NCBI RefSeq assembly: GCF_013283835.1
Contig: NZ_CP054052.1
Location: 1,860,001-1,924,000 of the forward strand
DNA: 64,000 nt
Reading direction: 5' to 3'
Source: Poseidonibacter lekithochrous
Lineage (GTDB): Bacteria > Campylobacterota > Campylobacteria > Campylobacterales > Arcobacteraceae
Positions 30,001 through 36,152 of this stretch are shown here, piece after piece (the stretch's first letter is position 1; every line of letters starts with the position of its first letter). The notes under the pieces were generated by a model. It searched no databases. It was not told the DNA's origin and worked only from the letters and a program-made list of their open reading frames with translations. A program made the position numbers and the translations under genes.

Positions 30001-30401
30001 TCATCTAGATTTTTAAAATTATTTTTTGAGTATAAGTATGCTCTAATTGAAATGTAATCATTAGTAAAAGTTAAATATTCTTCTCTTTCATCATTTTTAA
30101 CTAAAACAGGTAAGAGATCAATTTGTTTATTTTTTGATAGGTTTAATAAGTTATCCCAAGAATCTGAGGTAATATAGTTAAAAGTTAGACCAGTATTTTT
30201 TTCTATTAAATCTAAGTAATCCCTAGCAATACCAGTATATTGCCCATTTTCAACAAAATCAAAAGGTGGCCAGTTAGTTTCAGCACCAACATTAATAATA
30301 GGATTAGTTTTAATGAATTCTTTTTCTTTAATAGTTAAATCAACAGAATTAGAATAAACAGTAGAGAGAAATAAAAAGAATAAAAATAAATATTTAAACA
30401 T
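27006..30401 (-). CDS. Sensor histidine kinase with three periplasmic solute-binding domains and PAS
   Basis: A large hybrid-free sensor kinase of about 1131 residues. I place the start at the ATG at 30401, which has AAGG seven bases upstream and opens a signal peptide (FKYLFLFFLFLSTVYS). Three SBP_bac_3 domains follow in tandem (about 25-250, 258-490, 500-740), each with a PPFDF/VPYDY/APLSF ligand-pocket segment. One membrane helix (about 748-766) leads to a PAS domain (about 785-885), then a HisKA with GNIAHQWRQPLS and a HATPase with NILNNSKDAL, DNAGG and GTGLGLYM. It autophosphorylates on the H-box histidine. No response regulator is adjacent, so the partner is unknown. Ligands are likely amino-acid-like, by family. 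Confidence 0.9.
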   Translation of the reverse strand: MFKYLFLFFLFLSTVYSNSVDLTIKEKEFIKTNPIINVGAETNWPPFDFVENGQYTGIARDYLDLIEKNTGLTFNYITSDSWDNLLNLSKNKQIDLLPVLVKNDEREEYLTFTNDYISIRAYLYSKNNFKNLDELENKTIAIPSGYSQGNFLNENYPNIKILKVNSILDALDSVITNKADALISNPAIINYLMQKNSLTGVHADFSLKFNSNKLHMATRNDMTILRDIIQKTLDNFSEKEKRKIINTWIGNLPVETKLTQTEKNYIANNKQVIVANELDWVPYDYNENGKPKGYIIDYVKLIFSKAGFEPVFVTDTWKNLYKGFKEGDIDLLPVLTYNEKREKELRFTNSYLKQNHSIITKLSNTDILSLDDLNDRKVVLVKGWNSTNTLVSNYPEINFILVDSLDEVFSALINNVASATIQNKILSQYTINKMYSDKLKISADVVFNDFKNELYMAVQKENKILESIINKTMLKVKEDELNAIELKWIRKSKEINFTEEELGFIDSKIVNVAFTPNWAPLSFISDNKPYGLGFDFWSYIVDKANLKTNNNSQDTFSLALNSIKNKNNDVIITTSETKERSKYAIFSDSYYKAPMGIATLKDQNFIPDASYLIGKRVAVGKNYTAHHLLKKSYPKIDFVPVLNIEEGLELLSQNKVFALVDNMPILTYNIKKNGFSDIKISGNTGIDFNLQVMIRDDYEILQSIINKVLRRMSPSEKEEIFNKWSSVEYIQTFDYSTLWKYFLPLGLIIIIILYKNRQLLNYQKTLKLTQLELEYSLNSFKTLVDLTIEGIFIVKDKKIVFVNKELLRIFNIDSENDVLSMNINDFFVEKQKENINEIIFNSDSKTYEITALRNNEDKFPSIIKSQKIMFEYNKADIILIIDMSEIKNKENLLIQQSKMASLGEMIGNIAHQWRQPLSFISTAASGLKLQKEFDQLNDQIFVETLDGINETTKFLSQTIEDFQNYLKEDKQKNEFNINSCVEKILNIVKGSFINHSINVKLDLDENLIIHSYENELNQALLNILNNSKDALCGIDMNNRYISIKTKEENSKYLIEIIDNAGGVDSNIIDKLFEPYFTTKHKSQGTGLGLYMTHKIITESLEGEINIFNTSETFENVYYDKCTKVLISLPLY

Positions 30402-30404
30402 AAC

Positions 30405-30449
30405 AAACCTTATCACGCATATAAAAATTATTATACTGTGATAAGGTTT
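30405..30449. promoter_or_regulatory. 12-bp inverted repeat around the kinase promoter
   Basis: AAACCTTATCAC (30405-30416) is repeated inverted as GTGATAAGGTTT (30438-30449), 21 bases apart. The minus strand has a perfect TATAAT (30435-30430) between the arms, so the arms flank the likely -10 box of the kinase gene. The proximal arm contains the AAGG ribosome binding site. It may be an operator, or in read-through RNA from dnaJ a hairpin masking that site. Confidence 0.55.
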
Positions 30450-30478
30450 ATAAAAAAGACTAAAAAGTCAAATTATTA

Positions 30479-31606
30479 TTAAGAAAACCACTTTTTAACT
30501 TTGTCAAACATATTTTCAAAGTTAGTTTCACTTGGCTTACTCTCAACACCAAAGCTTTCTTGTAATTTTTCTAATAAATCTTCTTGTTCAGCATTTAATG
30601 ATTTTGGATATTCAATTGTAATTTGTACAACTAAATCACCTTTTCCATAACCTTGAACAGATTTAACACCTTCTCCTCTAAATTTAAACTGTTGTTTATC
30701 TTTAGCTCCAGATGGAATTTCAAGTTCTAATTCTCCTCTAAGACCTGGAATCTTAATAGTCGCTCCAAGTGCTACTTGTGTGAAGAAAATTGGTGCTTCT
30801 AAATAGATGTCATCATCATGTCTAACAAAGTGAGAATCTTCTCTTACATGTACTTGTAAGTATAAATCACCTCTTGTTCCATCAGGAGCAATATTTCCTT
30901 TATTAGAAACTCTAATTCTCATACCGTCATTAACACCCTCAGGAATATCAACTTTAAATGAGTCTTTAACTTCATCATAACCTTTACCAGAACATTTTTT
31001 ACAAGATGAACTAGCAGCTTGACCAGAACCTTCACAAGTAGGACAAGTTTGAGCAAATGTCATAAAACCTTGTCTTGCATGAACTTGACCTTGACCAGCA
31101 CATGTTTTACAAGTAGATAATTTACCGTCTTTTGCACCTGTACCTTTACAAGGTTTACAAGCGGTTTTATATTTGTAATCAATTTCTGTATTACATCCAA
31201 ATACAGCTTCATTAAATTCAAGATTAACATCAACTGCAACATCTAAGTTATAGTTATACGTTTTTCTCTCTCTTCTAGAGCCTCTACCTCCGCCACCAAA
31301 AGCAGAACCAAACATCTCTTCAAATACAGAACTTAAATCATCAAAGCCTCCGCCTCCGAAGCCTCCACCTTGACCATGACCTTCTAAACCTTGTTTTCCA
31401 TATCTGTCATAAATTGATTTTTTTTCTTCATCACTTAAAACTTGATATGCTTCATTTACAGCTTTAAAATTCTCTTCTGCTTCATGATCACCTGGGTTTT
31501 TGTCAGGATGATATTTCATAGCCATTTTTCTATAAGCTTTTTTAATTGTACTTTTATCGGCGCTTCTATCTACACCTAATAATTCATAATAGTCTTGATC
31601 AGTCAA
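30479..31606 (-). CDS. dnaJ: Chaperone DnaJ
   Basis: A 375-residue Hsp40 co-chaperone that delivers unfolded protein to DnaK and stimulates its ATPase. The J domain (1-70) holds HPD in [11 protein letters not shown] Gly/Phe linker follows ([11 protein letters not shown]), then four zinc-binding CxxCxGxG-type repeats ([32 protein letters not shown]) and two substrate-binding beta domains. Length is as usual. The start codon is TTG at 31604-31606, preceded by TAGGAG at eight bases, which fits the conserved start of the J domain. It stands alone, divergent from recR, with no dnaK or grpE nearby. Confidence 0.97.
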   Translation of the reverse strand: MTDQDYYELLGVDRSADKSTIKKAYRKMAMKYHPDKNPGDHEAEENFKAVNEAYQVLSDEEKKSIYDRYGKQGLEGHGQGGGFGGGGFDDLSSVFEEMFGSAFGGGGRGSRRERKTYNYNLDVAVDVNLEFNEAVFGCNTEIDYKYKTACKPCKGTGAKDGKLSTCKTCAGQGQVHARQGFMTFAQTCPTCEGSGQAASSSCKKCSGKGYDEVKDSFKVDIPEGVNDGMRIRVSNKGNIAPDGTRGDLYLQVHVREDSHFVRHDDDIYLEAPIFFTQVALGATIKIPGLRGELELEIPSGAKDKQQFKFRGEGVKSVQGYGKGDLVVQITIEYPKSLNAEQEDLLEKLQESFGVESKPSETNFENMFDKVKKWFS

Positions 31607-31732
31607 CTATATATCTCCTAAATAATTTTTTGTATATTATATATACGCGATTCTACCTAATTGATTATAAAAATATATTTAAATGAAAGTACCAAAAAAA
31701 CATGACTTATAGCTTTTTACTAGTAATTTGGT

Positions 31733-31738
31733 TATAAT
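31733..31738 (+). promoter_or_regulatory. -10 box of recR, implying a leaderless mRNA
   Basis: A consensus TATAAT ends seven bases before the recR ATG at 31745, and T-rich runs precede it. Transcription should begin at or within two bases of the A of the start codon. No ribosome binding site is present in CCCAAA. Confidence 0.65.
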
Positions 31739-31744
31739 CCCAAA

Positions 31745-32317
31745 ATGAAAAGAGGATTAGAAAAATTTTATGAATTAGTTGAAGCTTTTGAATCATTGCC
31801 TACTATAGGTAAAAAATCAGCTTTAAGACTTGCTTATCATGTTGTTATGAATGACAATTATTGTGGAATTAAAATTGCACATAGTATTGAAAATGCTTTA
31901 AAAAACATTACAAAATGTGTGAAGTGTGGTTCAATGAGCGAACATGAAATCTGCGAGTTTTGTTTGGATGATTCAAGAGATAGCACAAAAATATGTATAG
32001 TTCAAAGTGCAAAAGATATATTTATTATTGAAGACTCTAAGCAGTTTGATGGTAAATATTTTGTAATTGAAGAATTAGATCAAGAAGCAATAGATGCTCT
32101 TACAAATTTTGTTGATGATAATGAAGTAGAAATGGTACTATTTGCCATTACTCCATCAATCGCAAATGATGCATTTATTTTATATATAGAAGATAAATTA
32201 AAAAATAAAGATATTAGATTTTCAAAAATTGCTCAAGGTGTGCCAACAGGTGTTAGCCTTGAAAATGTAGATATTTTATCACTATCAAAAGCAATACAAA
32301 GTAGGGTAGAGATTTAA
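31745..32317 (+). CDS. recR: Recombination mediator RecR
   Basis: A 190-residue DNA-binding protein that, with RecO and RecF, loads RecA at gaps. It has an N-terminal helix-hairpin-helix (LPTIGKKSALRLA), a C4 zinc finger (CVKCGSMSEHEICEFC, residues about 57-72) and a Toprim domain (ICIVQSAKDIFIIE), and ends GVPTGVSLENVD, near the usual family end. It is about ten residues shorter than the E. coli protein. It is transcribed away from dnaJ and ends in a palindrome shared with the convergent PAS gene. Its promoter sits so close to the ATG that its mRNA is probably leaderless. Confidence 0.96.
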   Translation: MKRGLEKFYELVEAFESLPTIGKKSALRLAYHVVMNDNYCGIKIAHSIENALKNITKCVKCGSMSEHEICEFCLDDSRDSTKICIVQSAKDIFIIEDSKQFDGKYFVIEELDQEAIDALTNFVDDNEVEMVLFAITPSIANDAFILYIEDKLKNKDIRFSKIAQGVPTGVSLENVDILSLSKAIQSRVEI

Positions 32318-32326
32318 ATCTCTACC
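32305..32326. terminator. Bidirectional hairpin between recR and the PAS gene
   Basis: A perfect 22-base palindrome with arms GGTAGAGATTT and AAATCTCTACC contains the stop codons of both convergent genes (32315-32317 plus, 32322-32324 minus). T-rich sequence follows on the plus strand. Confidence 0.7.
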
Positions 32327-32726
32327 TTCTTTCTTCTTCGTTCCATTGTTTATATAACTTTTCAGCTTCAGAAATTTCTTTCACACTTGCTTTTCTTCTA
32401 CAAGACATATATCCATTTGTTCCATCACATGACTCAAAAGGATAAACTGTTGCAAAAACCCAATAAAATCCACCATTTTTAGTAGCATTTTTTACGTAAC
32501 CTGTCCAAATTTCACCTTTTTGTACAGTATCCCATAAAGATTTAAAAGCCTTTCTTGGCATATCTTGATGTCTTACCATACTATGTGGTTGCCCTAATAA
32601 TTCATCCAAAGTATATTCTGCAATACTACAAAAATCATTATTTGCAAACCTAATAATTCCTTTAGCATCAGTTTCACTTACTAAAAAGGCATAATCATCT
32701 AAAACTGTTTCTTGTCCTCTTGCCAT
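32322..32726 (-). CDS. PAS sensor protein of energy taxis (CetB/Aer-PAS type)
   Basis: A 134-residue single PAS domain, soluble. Motifs match the FAD-binding PAS of Aer and CetB: DAKGIIRFANNDFC, ELLGQPHSMVRHQDMPRKAF, SLWDTVQKGEIWTGYVKN and GGFYWVFATVYP. In Campylobacter jejuni the separate PAS protein CetB senses redox or energy state and signals through the membrane receptor CetA, which lacks a sensor domain. Here the gene directly follows (11-base gap) a receptor of exactly that kind, so the pair is very likely the same bipartite system. C-terminal residues are charged and helical. The flavin and the partner contact are inferred, not seen. Confidence 0.85.
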   Translation of the reverse strand: MARGQETVLDDYAFLVSETDAKGIIRFANNDFCSIAEYTLDELLGQPHSMVRHQDMPRKAFKSLWDTVQKGEIWTGYVKNATKNGGFYWVFATVYPFESCDGTNGYMSCRRKASVKEISEAEKLYKQWNEEERR

Positions 32727-32737
32727 AATTTTCCTTT

Positions 32738-34138
32738 TTAATTAAATTTTTTATTTTGAGCATCAGTTACTAAAGTATTAGCCATTTCAGATACTTCATT
32801 TGAAATTCCTGAAATCTGATTAGCTTCGCTTGCATTTTCTTGAGTAACTCTATCAAGCATAGTAATTGCATCATTGATTTGCTCGATTCCTGTCATTTGT
32901 TCTCTTGATGAAGAACTAACATTATCAATAATTTCAATAGTTTGTGTAATATGAGTATTTAAATCTTTATAACCATTAATCATCTCATCAGAAATAATTT
33001 TACCTTCGTTTGCTTTTGTATTTGCATCTTCAACTAAGTCTTTAATCTCTTTAGCAGCTTCTGCTGATCTTGATGCTAAGTTTCGCACCTCTTGAGCAAC
33101 AACTGCGAAACCTTTACCAGCTTCACCTGCTGTTGCTGCTTCAACTGCTGCATTTAATGATAGAATATTTGTTTGGAATGCAATTTGATCAATAACAGTA
33201 ATTGCTTCATTAATAGAAGAAACTTTTGTATTAATCTCCTCCATAGAATCCGCAGTTTTAGAAGCTAAATCTTGTCCATTTGATACAGCAGTTCTTACTG
33301 TTTGACCTAATGTAGCCATTTTAGTTGCATTTTGAGTATTGTTTCTTGTAATTGTAGTAATTTGTTCAACAGTAGCTGAAGTCTCTTCAAGAGATGCCGC
33401 TTGTTCATTTGCTTTTGTTGATAAGTTTTCCATAGAGCTTTTCATAACTGAGGCATTACTTTCTAATGTTTGACCATTGTTTAAATTCAGTTTCGCATTA
33501 GAGCCTAAAGAATCACCTAACATATTAATTGACTCCATAAGATCTAACATATCTTTTTTCATGTTATCTGGAATATCAATTTTTTGAGTAAAGTCATTAT
33601 TAGTGTAAGAATTAGAAACAGTTCTAATTGAAGTCATATTTTCTTCTAAAACATCTAACATACCATTTAAAGCATTTTTTAAAGCATGAATCATAAAGTT
33701 AGACGAATCAGATTTTACTCTACAAGAAAAAATACCTTGTTCAACTTTATTTAATGAAAGAATAATTTCACCTAAAACTTTCATGTCTTCTTTTCGCATA
33801 CTATCAAATGTGTCATAATAAAGATTCATCTCTTTTAATATTAAACCAATCTCATCATTTTTCATATATTGAGCTTTTTCAACACTATTACTTCTCATAA
33901 AAGTAAAATTAACTAAATCATTTAGATATCTCTTAAATCTATTGATTCCACCTACAATTCTTTTTGCCGCAGCGTTAGTTGTAATAAAAATTAAAACCGC
34001 AAATACAACGTTTATTGCAATGATTGCAATCATGTCAGAAGTAGTCATAATAGCAATAATACTAATACAAGCAAATCCTAGTTGTGTTATTAACATATTA
34101 AGTAATAACTTTTTATTCGTACTAATATTTGTAAACAT
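32738..34138 (-). CDS. Methyl-accepting chemotaxis receptor without sensor domain (CetA-like)
   Basis: A 466-residue chemoreceptor. Two membrane helices lie close together (about 13-35 and 37-58), with no periplasmic ligand domain between them. A HAMP-like and linker region follows (about 60-220), then the cytoplasmic signalling hairpin with the conserved tip [27 protein letters not shown], split here as [15 protein letters not shown] and SAEAAKEI, near 335-365. It should bind CheA and CheW and be methylated by CheR. Lack of an input domain plus the adjacent PAS gene is the CetA/CetB arrangement for energy taxis. It stands first in the two-gene unit; no strong ribosome binding site beyond AGGAGAATT just upstream. 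Confidence 0.9.
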   Translation of the reverse strand: MFTNISTNKKLLLNMLITQLGFACISIIAIMTTSDMIAIIAINVVFAVLIFITTNAAAKRIVGGINRFKRYLNDLVNFTFMRSNSVEKAQYMKNDEIGLILKEMNLYYDTFDSMRKEDMKVLGEIILSLNKVEQGIFSCRVKSDSSNFMIHALKNALNGMLDVLEENMTSIRTVSNSYTNNDFTQKIDIPDNMKKDMLDLMESINMLGDSLGSNAKLNLNNGQTLESNASVMKSSMENLSTKANEQAASLEETSATVEQITTITRNNTQNATKMATLGQTVRTAVSNGQDLASKTADSMEEINTKVSSINEAITVIDQIAFQTNILSLNAAVEAATAGEAGKGFAVVAQEVRNLASRSAEAAKEIKDLVEDANTKANEGKIISDEMINGYKDLNTHITQTIEIIDNVSSSSREQMTGIEQINDAITMLDRVTQENASEANQISGISNEVSEMANTLVTDAQNKKFN

Positions 34139-34218
34139 AATTCTCCTAAATCAATTTATAATTGATTACATATTTTTTATTAACTATTATTATAGTTACT
34201 TTTAGATAAAATGCTATT

Positions 34219-34392
34219 ATGGAAAAAAGAATAATTTGTCAAAAATGTATACACTATTATGTTACATGGGAACCATCTAACCCCCACGGTTGCAATGCAT
34301 ATGCCTTTAAATCTAAAGCAATACCATCAGTTGTTGTAAAAAGATCAAGTGGTGCAGATTGTAACTTTTATCAACAAAAATCACAAAATTAA
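34219..34392 (+). CDS. Small Cys-rich conserved-looking protein, 57 residues
   Basis: An ATG at 34219 opens 57 codons ending TAA at 34390. The product has a paired-cysteine layout: CQKC near residue 7, GC near 25, and a C-terminal SSGADCNFYQ. Together with W17 and FKSKAIPS this looks like a small zinc-binding domain, and I have a memory of similar short proteins in Campylobacterota, sometimes misnamed uracil-DNA glycosylase, that I cannot check. TAAAAT at 34207-34212 ends seven bases before the ATG, and there is no ribosome binding site, so the mRNA may be leaderless. It lies between the CetA-like gene (divergent) and the dUTPase gene. Function unknown. Confidence 0.7.
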   Translation: MEKRIICQKCIHYYVTWEPSNPHGCNAYAFKSKAIPSVVVKRSSGADCNFYQQKSQN

Positions 34393-34625
34393 ATAGATTT
34401 TTCAAAAAATATTAGTAAATAATTTTTATCTTTTAGATAAAAAATAATAAAATTGTTTGAATTATTGATAAAAAAATAATAAAAAAATGTGCTTGTAAAA
34501 AATAAAAAATAAAAAAAGCTAAAATTTATTATGAAAATCAAAGAACTATTCATGGAAATTTGGATAATATACGAGATTAAATAGTATGATAAAAAATCAT
34601 ATAAGCATTAAAATAGGAGATAAGT

Positions 34626-35549
34626 TTGTTATATAAAGATTTAAAAGAGAGCATTAAATCACTTGGATTTGTATCTATAGAAGATTTTGTTCAATATATT
34701 GGAGTAACATCATCAGATGTATTAGAATGGGAAGAAAAAGATGATGTACCTTATACTATCTCACTAATCATTCACTTATTAAAAGGTGAAAAAGAACTAC
34801 CAAATACTTTATCATTAGACAGTATGGTTGAAGAGTGTTTACCATTAGCTGAACTATTAGAAGAAGCATCTTCATTCCCTCATAAATTAGAAGAAATGTT
34901 TTTATTACAAAAAGAGTTAAATGACTCAACAAATGGTAAAAATTGGGAATTAGGTGCAAACAAATTTGGAAAAGAAATTAACTGGCTTAGATGTATCCAT
35001 ATGGAAGTTGCAGAATTAATTGATTCTACTCCATGGAAACACTGGAAGAATATTAATGCAGAACCTGATATGAATAATATTCATGTTGAACTTGTTGATA
35101 TTTGGCACTTCTTAATGTCTTATATTTTACAAGAAACAAATGTACCAAAAGCTGTATCATTAGTAAATACTCACTGTATTTATGAAGCAGTTGAAGATGT
35201 AGATGTAAAACCAATGATTAAAGAATCAGAAAAATTATCATATATTGCATTAGCAATTGAAACTGGTAACATGCCTTCATTTAGTGGAATTGAAAGATTT
35301 ATTGATCAATTCTTTAGATGTTGTAAAATTTCTGGATTATCATTTACTTGGTTACAAAAATTATACATTGGTAAAAACTGTTTAAATAAATTTAGACAAG
35401 ACAATGGATATAAAGAGGGTACTTATATTAAAATTTGGAATGGCGATGAAGATAACGTAGTTATGGTTGCTATTTTAGAACAAATGGAAAGTGTAAGTTT
35501 TGATATTTTATATAATAAACTAGAAGAAGCTTATAAAACTTGTAAATAA
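34626..35549 (+). CDS. dut: Dimeric dUTPase with an N-terminal helix-turn-helix-like extension
   Basis: A 307-residue protein. The C-terminal two-thirds (about 90-307) match the all-alpha, MazG-related dimeric dUTPase: WLRCIHMEVAELIDSTPWKHW carries the EVxELxD metal ligands, and NNIHVELVDIWHF the second ExxD set. It hydrolyses dUTP to dUMP, keeping uracil out of DNA. The first 60 residues (VQYIGVTSSDVLEWEEKDDVP) look like an XRE-type helix-turn-helix and are not part of the roughly 230-residue enzyme of relatives such as Campylobacter jejuni. The start is TTG at 34626, six bases after AGGAGA; no later ATG fits. A convergent hairpin ends it. Confidence 0.85.
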   Translation: MLYKDLKESIKSLGFVSIEDFVQYIGVTSSDVLEWEEKDDVPYTISLIIHLLKGEKELPNTLSLDSMVEECLPLAELLEEASSFPHKLEEMFLLQKELNDSTNGKNWELGANKFGKEINWLRCIHMEVAELIDSTPWKHWKNINAEPDMNNIHVELVDIWHFLMSYILQETNVPKAVSLVNTHCIYEAVEDVDVKPMIKESEKLSYIALAIETGNMPSFSGIERFIDQFFRCCKISGLSFTWLQKLYIGKNCLNKFRQDNGYKEGTYIKIWNGDEDNVVMVAILEQMESVSFDILYNKLEEAYKTCK

Positions 35550-35554
35550 ATCAC

Positions 35555-35582
35555 ATAGCTAAAAAGATTTCTTTTTAGCTAT
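35555..35582. terminator. Bidirectional hairpin between dut and the gamma-CA-like gene
   Basis: ATAGCTAAAAAG (35555-35566) pairs perfectly with CTTTTTAGCTAT (35571-35582) around a four-base loop. It contains the stop codon of the minus-strand gene (35575-35577) and serves convergent genes. Confidence 0.75.
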
Positions 35583-36075
35583 AGTCGTTTTTATAATCTA
35601 CATAATGAGCTGCATGAGTAACTAAACCAGCTTCATCTTCTTCTGTTAATTGTTTTACAACTTTTGCTGGACTTCCCATGATTAATGATCTTGGTGGAAA
35701 TTTCTTTCCTGATGTAACTAATGAATTAGCTCCAACAATACTACCTTTACCAATAACAGCACCATCTAAAACTGTAGCACTCATACCAATAAGACAATTG
35801 TCTTCAATTTTACAACCATGTAACATTACTTTATGTCCAATAGTAACATTATCACCAATAACTGTAGAAGTGTGAGTATCTGTATGAATCATTGATAAAT
35901 CTTGAATATTAGTATTTTTACCAATTCTTACTTTATTTACATCTGATCTAATAACACATTGAAACCATACTGATGAGTCTTCACCAATTTCAACATCACC
36001 AATAATATCTGCACTTGGTGCTATCCATGCTTTTGTATCAATCTTTGGGTAGAATTCTTTAAATTTTAATATCAT
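35575..36075 (-). CDS. Gamma-carbonic-anhydrase-like hexapeptide protein
   Basis: A 166-residue left-handed beta-helix protein of the YrdA/PaaY group. Hexapeptide repeats run from about residue 15 to 130 (ADIIGDVEIGEDSSVWF, GKNTNIQDLSMIHTD, GDNVTIGHKVMLHGC, GKGSIVGANSLVTSG). The three zinc-type histidines are seen in SMIHTD, IGHKV and MLHGC. A short C-terminal helix follows. Family members are trimers; some hydrate CO2, many have no known substrate. It has its own short upstream gap and no operon partner; the M14 gene begins 77 bases downstream on the same strand but belongs to another unit. Confidence 0.85.
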   Translation of the reverse strand: MILKFKEFYPKIDTKAWIAPSADIIGDVEIGEDSSVWFQCVIRSDVNKVRIGKNTNIQDLSMIHTDTHTSTVIGDNVTIGHKVMLHGCKIEDNCLIGMSATVLDGAVIGKGSIVGANSLVTSGKKFPPRSLIMGSPAKVVKQLTEEDEAGLVTHAAHYVDYKNDYS

Positions 36076-36152
36076 ATTTGCTTCCTATAAAATTTTGAGA
36101 ATTATTATATCTAGTAGTATTTAAAAAGGCAAGGTAAAACAAACAAAGAGTA

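Noticed and set aside
34500-34625. Short reading frames (17 and 16 codons) upstream of dut as leader peptides
   Set aside because: Very AT-rich DNA makes such frames by chance; no ribosome binding site or stem-loop pattern supports attenuation.
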